Shown one piece after another: positions 34,645-47,016 of a stretch of 64,000 bases of DNA (within the stretch, counting starts at the first letter, position 1; every line of letters starts with the position of its first letter). This stretch comes from Timema cristinae (taxonomy: Eukaryota > Arthropoda > Insecta > Phasmatodea > Timematidae). The notes beneath the pieces were generated by a model. The model worked only from the letters and a program-made list of their open reading frames with translations. It was not told the origin of the DNA and did not search any database. The stretch spans positions 59,824,277-59,888,276 of the forward strand of contig JBCFYV010009882.1 in the NCBI GenBank assembly GCA_039000515.1. The letters are read 5' to 3'. The position numbers and the translations under genes are program-made.

Positions 34645-35585
34645 AGATCCATACCAATATTTAGTGCTTAATTTGTGCAACAAAATTAGCCTATCTCAAT
34701 AGTTTGTGTCACCGTAGGTTTCATTAAAACACTTAAGAGCGTTGCAAGGTCACGCTGTACAAACCGTTCCTCGCTCCAAGGTCGTTGCCTCTTCACTTTT
34801 CCACTACATCCAATATGATGACTAGTTCGTCTTCAGGGGTAGATTTTCAGGTTTCAAGCGGCCCGAGACCACAAATATGACGACCCTAACATACACCCAC
34901 AATACCACTGAAGTTGAATTGGTCAGGTGAAGTATTGATATTTATATTACTAATACATATAATCCATAGTTCATTTCAGCCCCATTATCGTTGGTTACGT
35001 TGCTATACAGTACACTCACAATAACTTTTATTACAAATGACATTAGCTAAAATGTTATAAATGGTTTAGACAATAACCGAGTGTCTATTTTTAATATATT
35101 TAAGTCTGTAAAACTATCCTCCACTCGCTACTTGTTTGGATTACAAAGCAAGGATCAGTTCGTAATCACTAAACAAATGCTGATAATACTCGTAAATTTG
35201 AAAAATAATACCTGGGCAGGGAAATCGAACCTGGCAGCCTTGGCTTAGATCGCCAATGCTCTCCCAATTAGGTCTGGCTTAAGAAATTGATTATTAACAG
35301 CACCAAGAAGCAACAAACGGGACGGTTTTATATTTAATGTCATTGTATTTATTCACAAATTATGTTTTCTGTGCACCATCAGACCTATTCACTGGAACTT
35401 ATAACTAAAATTGAACAAAATAAATCATTTAGAATAAGTTGAATGACTATATTTATTTTAGTTTAATTTATTTGCGGCAGCCCAAATAAAACGAGCCCAC
35501 CGGGTTATCTCCCCGTGTCCCAGTCCACTCCTGTCCCTTTTTTTAGTGTATAATCAAACAAGTATAGTATTGTGATTGCTATACA
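34645..35585. other. No gene; one tRNA-like SINE head remnant
   Basis: AT-rich DNA. At 35215-35290 the minus strand resembles a worn tRNA-like head, with GGTTCGATTTCCC as the B-box. Nothing else is recognised. Confidence 0.45.
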
Positions 35586-35594
35586 ACATGATAC

Positions 35595-35868
35595 GATCAG
35601 ACACCTTTCCTCAGTTGGCAGTGTGTCTGTCTACTGAGTTAAGGGTACCGGATTCAATTCCTGGCATGGCCGAAAACTTTATCATTGGTGAAATGTTAGT
35701 TTACCATTTCACAGTGATGAATTAACGTCTGGGGACTGGATGATGTACCTCTCCTAGTCTTAATTAAGATCATAAGGCCTATCCAGCCGGTAGTATAAAT
35801 TGTATAGCTTGAATAAAAAAGTTACCCAGGCCAAAGGTTGGAAACAGTGATGGATGTAAAGTAAATAG
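35595..35868 (+). mobile_element. tRNA-derived SINE, family D (copy 2)
   Basis: A 274-bp insertion flanked by CATGATAC on both sides (35587-35594, 35869-35876). The head has an A-box-like CTCAGTTGGCAG and B-box-like GGATTCAATTCC. The body shares TTTCACAGTGATGAATTAAC and GCTTGAATAAAAAAGTTACC with the copy at 5242-5527. Its tail differs from the tail shared by the other SINE families here. Confidence 0.85.
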
Positions 35869-36151
35869 CATGATACTACCCTTAAAAGAAAACGTTCCAA
35901 TTTTATATTACCGTTCTAAATGTGAAAAGGAAATACGTAAAAAGCCATATTTTTCTGAATTTGTTAATATTTGAGAAAAATGTCAATTATTTTCGAATGT
36001 CTTATTCGATTTTTTAGCTTGTAATCTTTTAAACCGATAAGTGCTTAGGATTCAATCTATGGGGCATTATTAGACAGGTTTTAATATACAAATAACTCAT
36101 TCATACATTTTTTTAACAGTATCATTAAACCAACATTGGTGATCGAATGGT

Positions 36152-36500
36152 TTAATGCAGTGTTTCTTCACCTGGGCGGAACCACCCCCAGGGGAGCGTT
36201 CGTTTAGGGTGGATGTACGGGGGCATGTGTTTTTATTAAATGAATATTGCAGTTATAATTTTATGTTAATAAAAACAGGCGACAAAAGATTAACAAAAAG
36301 GTCTTAAATTTATTTTAAAGTATTTATTTCAACGTATTTAGCGGAAAAAGGATTCAGCGTTGTGCAGAAACTACTGACGAAAGCTTGGTATAAACCACAA
36401 ATATGTTAAAGAGGTGTCTTGAGATTAAGACTAACCAACATTGAAGCGGACATTGATGGTTTGGTGGAATTTCATCAATCTCAGGGCAATTATTGATCAG
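36152..36500 (+). pseudogene. hAT transposase C-terminal fragment (ZBED-like)
   Basis: The left end reads CAGTGTTTCTTCACCTGGGC, like a hAT terminal repeat. About 150 bases inside, a frame reads LAEKGFSVVQKLLTKAWY, then a stop, then RGVLRLRLTNIEADIDGLVE and FHQSQ (36328-36480). This matches the hAT dimerisation region as found in ZBED5/SCAND3-like transposases. Only the C-terminal end is left. No right end was found. Confidence 0.65.
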
Positions 36501-36790
36501 AAGTGTGGACCAATTTAGAAATTTGGTTTTAAAAGTAATAAAAATTATATTTGTGCTCGTACTTTGTTGTTTTAAATGAAATTGTGTGACTTTATTTATA
36601 ATAATTTTTATTTATATTTTACTTGTGTACATATATTTTCAGTAGATCTTGAAGAGAATTAATCAAATTTCAGGGCCGGTCTAAGGCAAAAGTTTTGTAT
36701 GTGCAAAACTAACATTTTGCACGTCCCCCCTATCCCCCCCAACCCCATCTGAAAAAACTGCGGAGAATACTATATATGGCAATTTTAAAA

Positions 36791-37600
36791 CTAGACCCAA
36801 TGTAAGCCATTTTGAATGTTCTTTCCCAAATATGTTACACATCTGAGATGGTCTTTACCCAGAATTCCGAAAATATGTTCCTGCATAACAGGATCGAATT
36901 TTGCAATCAACTCTGCGCACCTGAGAACATTTCCATTGTTTTTGCTGTAGAGGGTTAAGTTAGTTCCCCGAAAAGCCATGTTGTGTTGGGTAAGGAGCTG
37001 TATGAGGGCAAGATCTTTTGTAAGGACATTTTTCCATTGCTCTTTTCCCTCAACAATAAATCTTTGATTTTCGTCATCAATAATAAACTTAATTTCTGCT
37101 TTAACCCATTTTTCGTAGCACTTTGAGTGGTTAGAGGACGTCTCATGTTGGGAAAGAGTTTTTACAATGTGCCTTCAATCACAGTTTCAATTTCCAACAG
37201 ATAATGTAGTGCTGGTGATTGCCGTGTTAAATATCTTGCAGCAAAAATAGTATACTCTTCCCTTAGACTGGGATTACATTAGCCATCGTCTTCTTATTTT
37301 CTCGCCGTTGGAAGCCACCCGATGGTAAAATACGTTGGAAAATGATATTTTTGTACCGTATCTAGGGTAGCTGTCTAATACTGTTGAAATGGGTCCTTGC
37401 AAAATAATAAAGTCACGTTCACTCGCACTTAGTACTTTGGGCCAGTTAACCTGATCTTTCAATTTGTCACATGAATTATACATTTCTTGGATTGTATCAG
37501 TCACATAACTCTTATCAATGTGATCAGTAATTTTCGTGGTGTTAGAATCATCGGCATTAATATTTATTACATCTTCGGAGCACTGTTTCAACGGATGATC
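36791..37600 (-). pseudogene. hAT transposase (ZMYM1-like), truncated
   Basis: Minus-strand frames read VNWPKVLSASERDFIILQGP and FSNVFYHRVASNGEKIRRRW (37274-37591), the N-terminal TTF-type region of hAT proteins related to zinc finger MYM-type 1. A middle frame follows at 36955-37146, and then LRCAELIAKFDPVMQEHI (36791-36979). The catalytic core and dimerisation domain beyond this are missing because only 120 bases remain before the terminal repeat at 36671. The gene is dead and the element depends on help in trans. Confidence 0.7.
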
Positions 37601-37920
37601 ATCGTTACAATGAGTTTCAATTTCACTTTCACTTTATTTACAAGTACTTGCCTTCATTAAATAATTACAAAGTAGTTTAACGCTTTACTTGGTTTCTTGT
37701 AACGTTTTTGCCTTTCATTTTCTATTTTTGGTTGCAGAAAGTCAGAAGAACATTTTAATAACTGTTTAAGAAATAGATTTAATATTCTTAAAAAAATAGA
37801 AACCACAAAAATAAATATGTAATAATAACAGCAATAGAGCATACGGCACAATACACTTCACAGAGTACAGTACCTACTAAAAGGGTTTGCACCAAATTAA
37901 TAGTTGAAAACAAAACTTAA

Positions 37921-38288
37921 GATGCTGCAGAAGGGAGCGCAAGTATTATTTACAATTTTTATATTTATAGCATTATATTTTTGGCCAAAATAAATCAAAT
38001 ATTTCTTCAATAGCAACATAAGTTTAGTTTTCTACACATGTTAATATCAACAGATCTTGAATATCTGTCAAGGGTGTCCTGGAATTTTGTCAACACTTTT
38101 TCTCTTTATTTAAATAGTTGTGACAAAATTACAGGACACCCTTGACAGATATTCAAGATCTGTTTGTATTGGTATGTGCATAAAACTAAAGTATATGTCG
38201 CTACTGGAAAAATATTTGATTTATTTTGGCCAAAAAAATTAAATTCTATAAAAACTGTAAAAATACTTGCGCTCCCTTCTGCCGCACC
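37921..38288. mobile_element. Palindromic MITE flanked by TTAA (copy 2)
   Basis: Same family as 2815-3178: both ends carry GCAGAAGGGAGCGCAAGTAT and the arms are near-perfect inverted copies with the same AT-rich loop. TTAA lies on the left (37917-37920) and TTTA on the right (38289-38292), one base changed. It sits inside the hAT element and 30 bp from a SINE. Confidence 0.87.
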
Positions 38289-38328
38289 TTTAGTAAAATT
38301 TCACAGAACACCATGTAAACTAAAAATA

Positions 38329-38575
38329 TTTAGCACCGAGTCTTACTACCCGTTCGGGTTATACGCTTTAAGTACTAATTACGCTAATGGATTAGGAATT
38401 GGGAAGGTTGAATTAGAGGAAGTTAACCCGCATTTGCGTGGATAGAGAGTGGAAAACCATTTAGGAAAAACCACCCCCAGTTCAGCCGACCGAGAATCGA
38501 ACCTCGATCTCCCCGTCCTCAGCAGTAGAGCTCAACACGACAAGCGCGTTAGCCAACTACGCCACCGAGGCGGTT
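38329..38575 (-). mobile_element. tRNA-derived SINE, family B (copy 2)
   Basis: Reverse orientation, flanked by AACTAAAAATA (38318-38328 and 38576-38586). The minus strand shows the tRNA-like head with GGTTCGATTCTCGG, a body with GGTTTTTCCTAAATGG, and the tail GCGTATAACCCGAACGGGTA. Close to the copy at 48226-48488. Confidence 0.9.
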
Positions 38576-39074
38576 AACTAAAAATAATAAGCAGCGAATT
38601 GCAACATGCTGAACTATAAATAAAATGGGTAAGCGATTGTCCATAAATCACTTGCAAGGAGGTTAGGTGACTGACTGAGAATAAAAACCAACACTACACC
38701 GACCCCCACTTCCCCCGGCGAACAAGAAAGGTTCGGCCTGATCCTAGCTCATAGATCGCACCGTCTCTACTCGGCAACTAGTATAGTCCCATCATCAATG
38801 TAGTTGACAGGGGTACATCGCACCGATCCACCTTCAAATATATTTACTTTGTTAATGTATTCTGTTGCACTAATTTGAAATAAAAAGTACTCTGTTAGGC
38901 ATGGATGTATATATTAATTTAAGAAATAAACATTCTTTTTACTTTCTTTAACCATACTTATATTTTTCCAGATAAAAACAAAAAATATTTTTGGGTTATT
39001 TTGGCGCCCTCCTGAATTGTTTGTGTATGCGGTTGCATACGTCGCACACGCTTTAGATCAACCCTGTCAAACTT

Positions 39075-42000
39075 AATAATCTTACTTACAGCTTACATGC
39101 TCATAACAATTATTTAGTTTGAAATAATTAAATATGAATATATAATGTAACATGAATTTAATGTTATTATACCATTGCTGATTTAAGCATACATATTACA
39201 TCTAACTTTATCGTAGTGGTGGTCTCGGTATTCAACATCTGATTCTCAGAAGTGGGCACTAGTCTATGAAAGTGTGGGAACCACTGGTCTAGTGCGTAAA
39301 GCAGTGTCCCCAATGAGTCAACATTGTCGAGCAACAATCGGATTGGCTTCCCTAACCTCTACAGAATCGGCAAAGAATACAGTCTAAAGCTAATGTTTGA
39401 CTAGGATGACGTACTTATTGCTTGTTCCACATTCACTATCATTGCGCAAAAAAAAAAAAACACGTAAGAGAAGATTTAAGGTATGACCAAGTCTTCAAAG
39501 TGGAAGTAGATACAGTGGTACTGATTTGATAGAAAATCCATAACAGGACGATGCCAATGTTTTGAAGCTTTAATACAGATGTACTGGTGGTTTCCGAAAT
39601 TTCTTTCGGATGTCTAAAAGTGAGCTCGAAAATGCATTTCAAATAATTGGACAAAATATATGTAAAGAGGACACCAACTTCAGGCAAGCCATTCCCACTA
39701 AGGAGCGTCTTTCTTTGACCCTACGTTACTTAGTGTGTGTGGGATTGAAAAAATTCCATAAAATAAAGCAGCTTTCGGCTTATCCCACTCCTTCCTAAAA
39801 TAATAAACTACTCAATCCTACGATGGTTGCATTTCAATTGAGACCTGAAACACGTCCTCACTACAAGAATCGACTCTACTACCTTTGATATTTACCGACA
39901 CTAGATGGTAAACCAATCGACACGACAATGTTGACTCAAGGGGACGCGGCTTTAGACTCGCGATGTTCTGATTGCCATTGACGGGTAGGTCAAGAATAGA
40001 ATCTCAACCAGGTGTAATGAGGGGGGGGGGTTTAAACATGTGATTTATCATATTTCACACAACTCATATCCCTCGCCAATGTGGATGCACTTCCTATAAA
40101 CGACCATAGTATTTTTACGTAAGGTTACTGGTATTTTTACGTAAGAGGTAACAACACTCTTACTTTGACAGATTACACTAAGACTATCATATAAGCCAGG
40201 AGTGGCCAGACTTTTGATATAAGAATCTACTCCAGAGAAGAAAAATCCTTTGCGATATACTACGGAACCATAGGCTTGTATTGTTTGTTTGATTAGCAAT
40301 AAATAATAGCCCATTTTGTATTATTTAGAGAGTAAAATTATATTGCATATTAAAACCTATAGTCCTTTTACACATTGAAATTGAACTTTCCGTCAAACCA
40401 CATAACAGAAAATTTCCCTGAAAAAAGTATTTTCTCATTAAACACTTGACTTTGAAGTTGCCGCATGAAACCGCATAAACCTAGGATAATTTGTAGAATG
40501 AGAGTTAATAATAATTACTCTGTCATAAATGAAGGCCGGACTGTAAATGGTCATCAGTCAGACAGCTTCGATATTTAAATTTTCTAGTGTTGATTTGAGA
40601 AAAATCTGCTACCACTCTTTATCATTTTCTTTCTTTCAACCTTTTTTAACCGATCGACCAGATAAATCGATCAAGCTAGCGGCCGCAGTCGATCGGTAGA
40701 TCGTGATCGACTGTTTGGCTACCTCTGATATATGTTATAACATAATGAAACTAAACCTCCAAAGATAAACAGAGGTACAGTAACATACCTCACAAATAAA
40801 AATGGAAATGAATGATCAATAATTCACAATTAAATCATTCCAATAATTTGTAGGCTCATCAAAAAATATTCAGTATAATATATAAATGATGATTTTTTCT
40901 ATACTAATGGTATTTTTATATCTAATTCATTATCAGTGAGGCCCATTCTTTGCAAGGTTAAGCAGCATAAAAACGTCAATCATAAGATAATCATGGTAAT
41001 TAATCAACTAAAATAAATTAAATATATGAGGCATAATATCACCTTGTCTGAGTGCACAAACAAACCAAATCCATTGACAATGCAATCAATTTTAAGCTAA
41101 TCAAGATAATAAAATAAGATAAATAAACGCATATACATTGTTGAAGCAATATTTTTGAAAAAAAAAGAGCATCACAGTTCACCATATAAAAATATAAATA
41201 AAGAAAATACTCTTGTTTGAGAAACATTTTGAATAATAAGAATTCTAGTTTTCAACGGAACATTAAATTCACTGAGCTATGTCGCCAACGTTTGATTATT
41301 TGAATTTATGCCACTGCAAGATAGGCGCTAATTTATCCATCAATTCTTAGCTTTGTTATCGCAACGATACAGGATCCTCTTTAAGATGTTCGCCCCCCCC
41401 CCCCTCCTCGTCTGTCCAAACAAAATTCTAATTTTCTAGAATATCGAAAAGTTACTTTGTTATATTAGCCATTTCCCGCCCACTATTTTTAAATTCCAAA
41501 CTTCTCAGCCTTTATGGTCATTACGTGGTGGTCCTTTTAAAAACTAGGCTAATTTAAAATTTCCTCCAGGGTGAAAATAATATTTTATAATAATTTTGGA
41601 AAGATTTAAAGCTAAAACACCCCACCACCATCCTTTATCAGTTCCCACATTTCCATTCTGAAATTTTAACATTTGATTATCTTGTACGGTTTATTTACGT
41701 GATTGGTAAATTTAAATTTTAAACCACACTGAAAAGTAGTGTTCTGTTTTAGTTGTATATATTTCGATACATTCCATTTCACAGGCTTTTATTTTGAAAT
41801 TCATTTACTTAATCGGCTCTTCAGGAGGAACTTGCATGCAAAATTTCAATTTTCAGTCACGACAAAAATTATTTTTTTATATTAGTTTTAGGAATCTTAA
41901 ATGGGACCTGCCTCCCTCATTTACTGCCTATTCATTTTGAAATGTAAGCATCAGTCCTAAATTATGGTTTGGTGTTGTTCTTATACCCACCTGACCTATT

Positions 42001-43435
42001 TCAATCTTCTATCATACTGAAAAGTAAATTATTATTTTAGTTATGGAAATTTTTAAACTCCCAATATAACCAGCCCCCTTTCTTAATAGTAAATATTTAA
42101 CCTTTTTTTTTATTATTGGAGTAAGCCTTCTAGATTTTCTGGCAAATTTAAATTTTCTGTTGCAGCTAAAAGGTTTTTTTTTACTACTTATCATTCTTCC
42201 CCCATCACACCTTCTACTCCAATCCTCCTGTTTCTCCCGGCCTAATTCATGCATAGTGATCTGGTCAGAGAATACATTTTTAGTTTTACGATCCACTCGT
42301 CTACTTTATTCTGTTCTTAGGTCACGCGCCAGATAGATACGAGCCGGAAAGATTACACACAGAAATCATATGTGAGTAAAGGGAAGGAGGAGATTGTAAA
42401 AGTGGCCAGTTAGGCGGTTTCCGAGGGTGGTACTGTGGGGAGACAGGGCCTGGTAGCAGATGTCGACAGTCGCTGCTACGAAGGTCCACTCTCGTTACCA
42501 ACGTATGCAAATCCGTCTTCATTGCAATTATTCCTGGGCCGAGAACGACGCACCACGCGATAGTGGTGGGGGGAGAATCCGCAGAAAAAGATTCGCACCA
42601 TAACAGACAGCTCGGATGAAACCATTAAAATGGGAAATTAAACGTGTAAGAGGGAGGGTGAAGTGGGGGAAGGACCATAATTTTCTCATTGTTTTCTTAG
42701 TCCTGTAAGGTGGATGGTATGGTTTTAAGCACAACAATCTTGAAACAGAAAAGTTCCCACGGTATATGTCTACAATCTAAACAAAATTTCTCTTTACCTG
42801 TTACGGATCTGCTAATCGCACCAAACTCACCCTCAAATTTAGCACATTATAAACATTAACTAATATGATAGTAAGCTATTGTTAAAGCGCAGAGAACACC
42901 TAATTCATTTCATCATGTGCACTTGAACAATTTTGAAATTTACTATACCTTCGTTGTACAAAGCTTTTTAAGTAAAGGTATTTGTTTAGAGCTGTAGTTT
43001 AGACCAAACTTGGTCATACTCTAATCATACCCAATTCAAAATGTTCCACACCATTTGGCCGTGGTAAATCAAATTGTAAATAAAAAATAATAATTTTATT
43101 AATATTTAATTATGTTTGTCAGTTAATTTATGGTTTACTATGTAGGCCTTGCGCATAGTCAAGGGAACATAAGAAACTTAGCCTTACGGGTCATTCACTG
43201 CACTCCTTGAGTCAGGTTGACTCCTTGGAAACTGGGAGTGCTGGTTGCAATCCTCGGTGATAACACATCCAAGTGAAAAAACTCACTTTCAAATTGTTGG
43301 TTGTAAAGGATAAAAGCTAGAGAACAACTTTCCAAGGGTGTAGTTCCGAACATAATAACTCAGTTACCAACAATCGCCTCTCCCCCCTTCCTTTCCACCA
43401 ACGTACCCAATTAACACCTTTCAATGAGCAAACCT
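39075..43435. other. AT-rich DNA, no gene; one CpG-rich patch
   Basis: No supported coding frame in 4.3 kb. There are homopolymer tracts (G near 40021-40030, C near 41394-41404) and a worn hAT end near 39276. The stretch 42310-42600 is listed separately. Confidence 0.5.
42310..42600. other. CpG-rich patch, possible promoter or 5' exon
   Basis: Clearly richer in CpG and GC than its surroundings, with many CG dinucleotides preserved (for example ACGCGCCAG and GTCGACAGTCGCTGCTACG). A 66-codon minus-strand frame (42322-42522) starting MKTDLHTLVTRVDL spans most of it and is rich in Pro and Ser. It could be a promoter-proximal region of a host gene, but no splice or family evidence supports that. 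Confidence 0.3.
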
Positions 43436-43447
43436 TTTCAGACAAGT

Positions 43448-43748
43448 TTTATTTATTTATTAATTAGTACCGAGTCATACTACCCATATGTGCTATACGT
43501 CAATAAATTTCTACAAGCAAGCGAGAAACTGCTTAATAATTTTGCTGGCAGAGGTATTTTCACTAACCTTCCAGGGTTCTTTAGCATGCCACAATCGATA
43601 TGGGACCGATGGCTTTACTTCCCTTCCGAATTAAGGTGTATTACGGATTCTTCTCGCTCAATAAAAATCCGTCGACCTCAGCTGGGATTGAACCCACGAA
43701 TATCGGATCCTGAGACGAGCACTTTACTCCAAGACCACCGAGGTCAAC
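43448..43748 (-). mobile_element. tRNA-derived SINE, family C1
   Basis: A 301-bp minus-strand insertion flanked by TTCAGACAAGT (43437-43447 and 43749-43759). The head has TCGGTGGTCTTGGAGTAAAG and B-box GGGTTCAATCCCAG. The body, with TTAATTCGGAAGGGAAGTAA and TAAGCAGTTTCTCG, differs from families B and D, but the 3' end is again a form of the common tail. Confidence 0.85.
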
Positions 43749-43759
43749 TTCAGACAAGT

Positions 43760-44606
43760 AGCTAGTCGAAGGTATTTGAATGTTACTTACAACCAGACAA
43801 AATTGCAAACAATTGCGTGAACAAAAGAGTGACGATTGAATTCTACGTTTTATGTGTAATTTGCAGTACGAGTAAGTTCATTTGATAGGTCGTCCTCCTC
43901 CCCCCTCCCGGTTGATATTAATCCAGATACCTCCGCTGGCGCTGGTGTAGCAAAATTGTGTACTTAGCGTTTGACACTACAGTTTCCCGTGTTCAAGTCA
44001 AGATACGCGGCACCCTCCAAGTGATATGAGTTGGTACATTACTAAGACCTTAACCCTCATGTGCCTTAGGTGCATAATTCCCACCTGCCTAAGGTGTCAC
44101 CGCTAGTAAAAGATACCTTAAGTCCAGTGTCGTCATCAAGGGGACAATGACAATGTTGCACGACATGAATATTTTGCCCCATTCAATTTTGGTAAAGATC
44201 TCACCCCATTTGAATTGACATATGCTTGTTTGGTTCTAGTTGATGTTCTTTGGGCTCCTGGGCATTGCTATTTTATTTAAAATCTTGCCCCATTTGGTTC
44301 GAGTTAAGTGTTTTATGGGCCCCTGGGGAGCGTGACAGGGTTCCTCTTTCGAAAGAGGTTTCACTTAGACTGAGAACTATGTGAACACACGCTCAGTCAC
44401 ACTACCCAAAATATTGCAATCCACACCAGTCTCCTGTGATCTTTGGATGAGGGATTACAAGAGCTTACCACCCTTCCAAAACTTCCTCTTTTCACCCCTT
44501 CAAGGTGGTTTGTAAAGTCGATGACTCCCACCGAGTCCTCATCTCTTAGTAGACTTTCCGGAAAAAAACAACTACGGTGACACAACAAAAAGATGGAAAA
44601 TATTCA
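43760..44606. other. No gene seen
   Basis: Two similar stretches near 44165-44225 and 44280-44330 share ATTTTGCCCCATT-like and TTGGGCTCCTGG-like words, suggesting an old duplication. No coding frame. Confidence 0.4.
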
Positions 44607-44617
44607 CACTAGTTAAA

Positions 44618-44773
44618 TTATTATTATTATTATTATTATTAGCACCGCGTCTTACTACCCATTCGGGTTATACGCACTTACGCTAATGTGTAATGGCAGG
44701 GTGATTGTGAGATGAAATGAAGGACCTACAGTTTAACGTGGAATCCGAACCACGGTGGAGGCCTGGCATTCCC
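44618..44773 (-). mobile_element. SINE, 5'-truncated, family C2
   Basis: Flanked by CACTAGTTAAA (44607-44617 and 44774-44784). On the minus strand it holds the body GTTCGGATTCCACGTTAAAC and the tail GCGTATAACCCGAATGGGTA, ending in TAA units. The tRNA-like head is missing, as in the copy at 21547-21733. Confidence 0.9.
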
Positions 44774-44989
44774 CACTAGTTAAAATAAACCAATTTGTTA
44801 CATACTGCATGCCACATAACACTATAACGTCACCAATGCCTCATATAACACACCAACTAAGGAAGTCTTTAATTAGAAAATTACACATTTTTGAACAAAA
44901 AAATTGTTCTGAAAAAAGTTTGGTTAGTATAAGCACTGTTACAAGGGTTGTTTAGGTTATACGTAAGTAGTGAGGCCCAAACCTCGCTA

Positions 44990-45610
44990 CACCCCCGAGG
45001 CTATTTCCCACGCGAGAGAGGTATTAGGATGTCAGTTGACCTACTTTCCACATCCGGGTGGTTTACTGCTATCCCCACGAGAGAGATATTATAATTTCAA
45101 TTAATCTACTTTCCATTTCCGGTGTTTATTCCCCATATCCTTTAATGATGAGGAGATGGTTATGGATCCAATGGGTGCACCCATTAGTTTTTAATGTGTG
45201 CCCCAGGGTTTTGGATAGGAGTGTGCATTCTTGGGCACTCCTCATGATTGTGTGTCCCTGTGGGGAGGGTAGATATTGGTGTGGGAGTTTTTTAATTATT
45301 GGTAGGGATGAATGTGCAGTCTTGGGAATCGGGCACTCCTCCACGCCGCGTTGTCAATTCTGCCCGTGAGGGCGGGGAAGCGTCCTTTCTCGACGACTGT
45401 CAAACAAAAAATGATGTCTCGCTGTGATGCTTCACCGCTCCAAGTTTGATCCCCTTTCCACATGTGGTGTCCCAGATCATTACTCGGTGATGATTATACT
45501 AAACATGTTCAAACAAGAAAATATGGGCTAGCAATGGTTCAGTACAGCACTGTGATTTTCCATCCCTCCAAGTTTGAACCCCTTTTCACATCCGCGAGAA
45601 ATTTACCGTA
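44990..45610. repeat. Short tandem-like duplications next to the 5.2-kb element
   Basis: Two copies of a roughly 67-bp unit (about 45000 and 45070) share CACGAGAGAG-like sequence and CTACTTTCCA. Two copies of a roughly 127-bp unit (about 45430 and 45557) share CTCCAAGTTTGA and CCCCTTTTCACATC-like words. This is the left flank of the insertion site of the 5.2-kb Polinton-type element. No coding frame is recognised. Confidence 0.5.
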
Positions 45611-45704
45611 ATTTCCCGGGGGCCCCACGTCATTACACGTCTTAGGTGGTAAGGCTAAAGGGACATAAATGAAACTAATTACCACGCAACGTGTACATTC
45701 TGAT

Positions 45705-45710
45705 GACGCG
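45705..45710 (+). repeat. Left 6-bp target-site duplication GACGCG
   Basis: GACGCG immediately before the element's first base AG. It is matched by GACGCG at 50950-50955. Six-base duplications are the hallmark of Polinton integrases. Confidence 0.93.
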
Positions 45711-46095
45711 AGTAGAAGGTGAAATGACAGTTCTAGCTCACTTTCTCCCATAAGGTTAACATTGATCCTCCTCACACAGAATGAGGAGGATCACTTCCTC
45801 CCATAAGAATAACATTGATCCTCCGCATTAAGAAAATGGGTCACTTTCTCCCACATAGATCCTTCGCATAGAGTCGGTGAGTCACTTTTCCACATAAGAA
45901 AAGCATTGATCAGTGGCGTATCGGGAAATATTATTTGGGGGGGGGGGGGGGGTGTAACCATATTTTCGAGTTTTAGTATTGATCCTCCTCACTGCGAAGT
46001 TAGATCATTTTCTCCCACATAGACCCTTCCTATAGTTAGTGAGCTACTTTCTCTCATGAGAAAAGCATTGATCAGTGACGGATCGGGAAATATTA
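45711..46095 (+). repeat. Left terminal inverted repeat
   Basis: About 385 bases matching the reverse complement of 50580-50949 with small gaps. It contains an internal duplication: a segment with TTTCTCCCACATAGA followed by ATCGGGAAATATTATTT occurs twice, 163 bases apart (from about 45843 and 46006). A run of 16 G lies at 45937-45952. Confidence 0.9.
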
Positions 46096-46129
46096 TTTTG
46101 GGGGTTTAACCATCCATATTTAGTTTACC

Positions 46130-47016
46130 TTCCAGTGATATATCACTCGATTAACGTTCTTGTCAGTAGGGTATAAAAATGATAGCACAGACCAAAGAAA
46201 ACATTTACTGTCAGCATTTCTTATATTAATTAGAGCATTCTTATTTCTCAACTCTTCTGGTAATGGAATATAGCTGTAAGCAGCTAAAGGAACATATTTA
46301 GCTAGTTTAAGCTATAAGTATTTCACACGGTCCTCCGACCAACCACTTCCCTTGTGGTGGAAAGAAGAAGCTGCTTCAATCATGTAAGTGCATACGGCCT
46401 CAATATGTGACTTTAATTCGTCAGGACTTAGAGTGACCATACACTTACTGTGAAAGTAAGGGGTGATTGTTTCCTCTCCCTCCCCTCCAACGCGAGAGTA
46501 CTCTACACAGTCAGATGTATACCATTTAAGAGTATCCATTACATTAAGTTGTTGGACAAGTGTTGCTTCCAACATCCTTTTAATTTCGTTAATAAAGACT
46601 AAAAATAGCAAGTCTTTCGAGGGAGAGAGCTTGATGATTTTGACTGTACCATTCAAAGCTTCTGAAAAGTTCATCATTATCGAGATTTTCAATAGATTCC
46701 CGTTCTCTTGACTTTGAAACGTTGGAAACTTCCCCAGTGAAGTTGCTCTTATTGTAGTACAGTTCTTCAGGTTGTGTCGTAATAGATCATCCCGCCGTGA
46801 AAATAGTTTACTGCATTTATCACACTCGAAGGACTTCGCCTCCTGACTATGTGAGAAAACATGTCGCTGTAAGTCATTACTCCGACTAAAAACTTGTCCA
46901 CACTCATCACACTTTTTAAGTCCACTCCCGTGTTGTAAACGTATATGACGTGCTGGGTTGGTAAGTTTGGTAAAATATTTTGAACAATACTTATATAGGA
47001 TGACCATTTTAACCAA
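46130..47016 (-). pseudogene. C2H2 zinc-finger N-terminal half of a PolB-type gene
   Basis: A 234-codon open frame (46312-47016) starts MVKMVILYKYCSKYF and contains C2H2 fingers: one degenerate, then CDECGQVFSRSNDLQRHVFSH and a third with CDKCSKLFSRRDDLLRH (residues about 11-80). A linker follows with FINEIKRMLEATLVQQL. A single TAG (46309-46311) ends it, and the same frame continues with LAKYVPLAA, SYIPLPEELRNKN and CFLWSVLSFLYP to about 46150, where it stops at the inner edge of the terminal repeat. In related elements, as I recall, this region is fused in front of the polymerase; here it points the other way. It is probably DNA-binding and nuclear. Confidence 0.78.

Larger units (their letters stand above)
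36671..39066. mobile_element. hAT-type element with 8-bp target duplication
   Basis: The left end CAGGGCCGGTCTAAGGC and the right end GCTTTAGATCAACCCTG are imperfect inverted repeats (14 of 17 match). They are flanked by TCAAATTT (36663-36670) and TCAAACTT (39067-39074), an 8-bp duplication with one change, as expected for hAT transposition. The 2396-bp interior holds a broken minus-strand transposase (36791-37600), a palindromic MITE (37921-38288) and a SINE (38329-38575), both inserted later. Without those two insertions the element would be about 1.7 kb. Confidence 0.82.
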
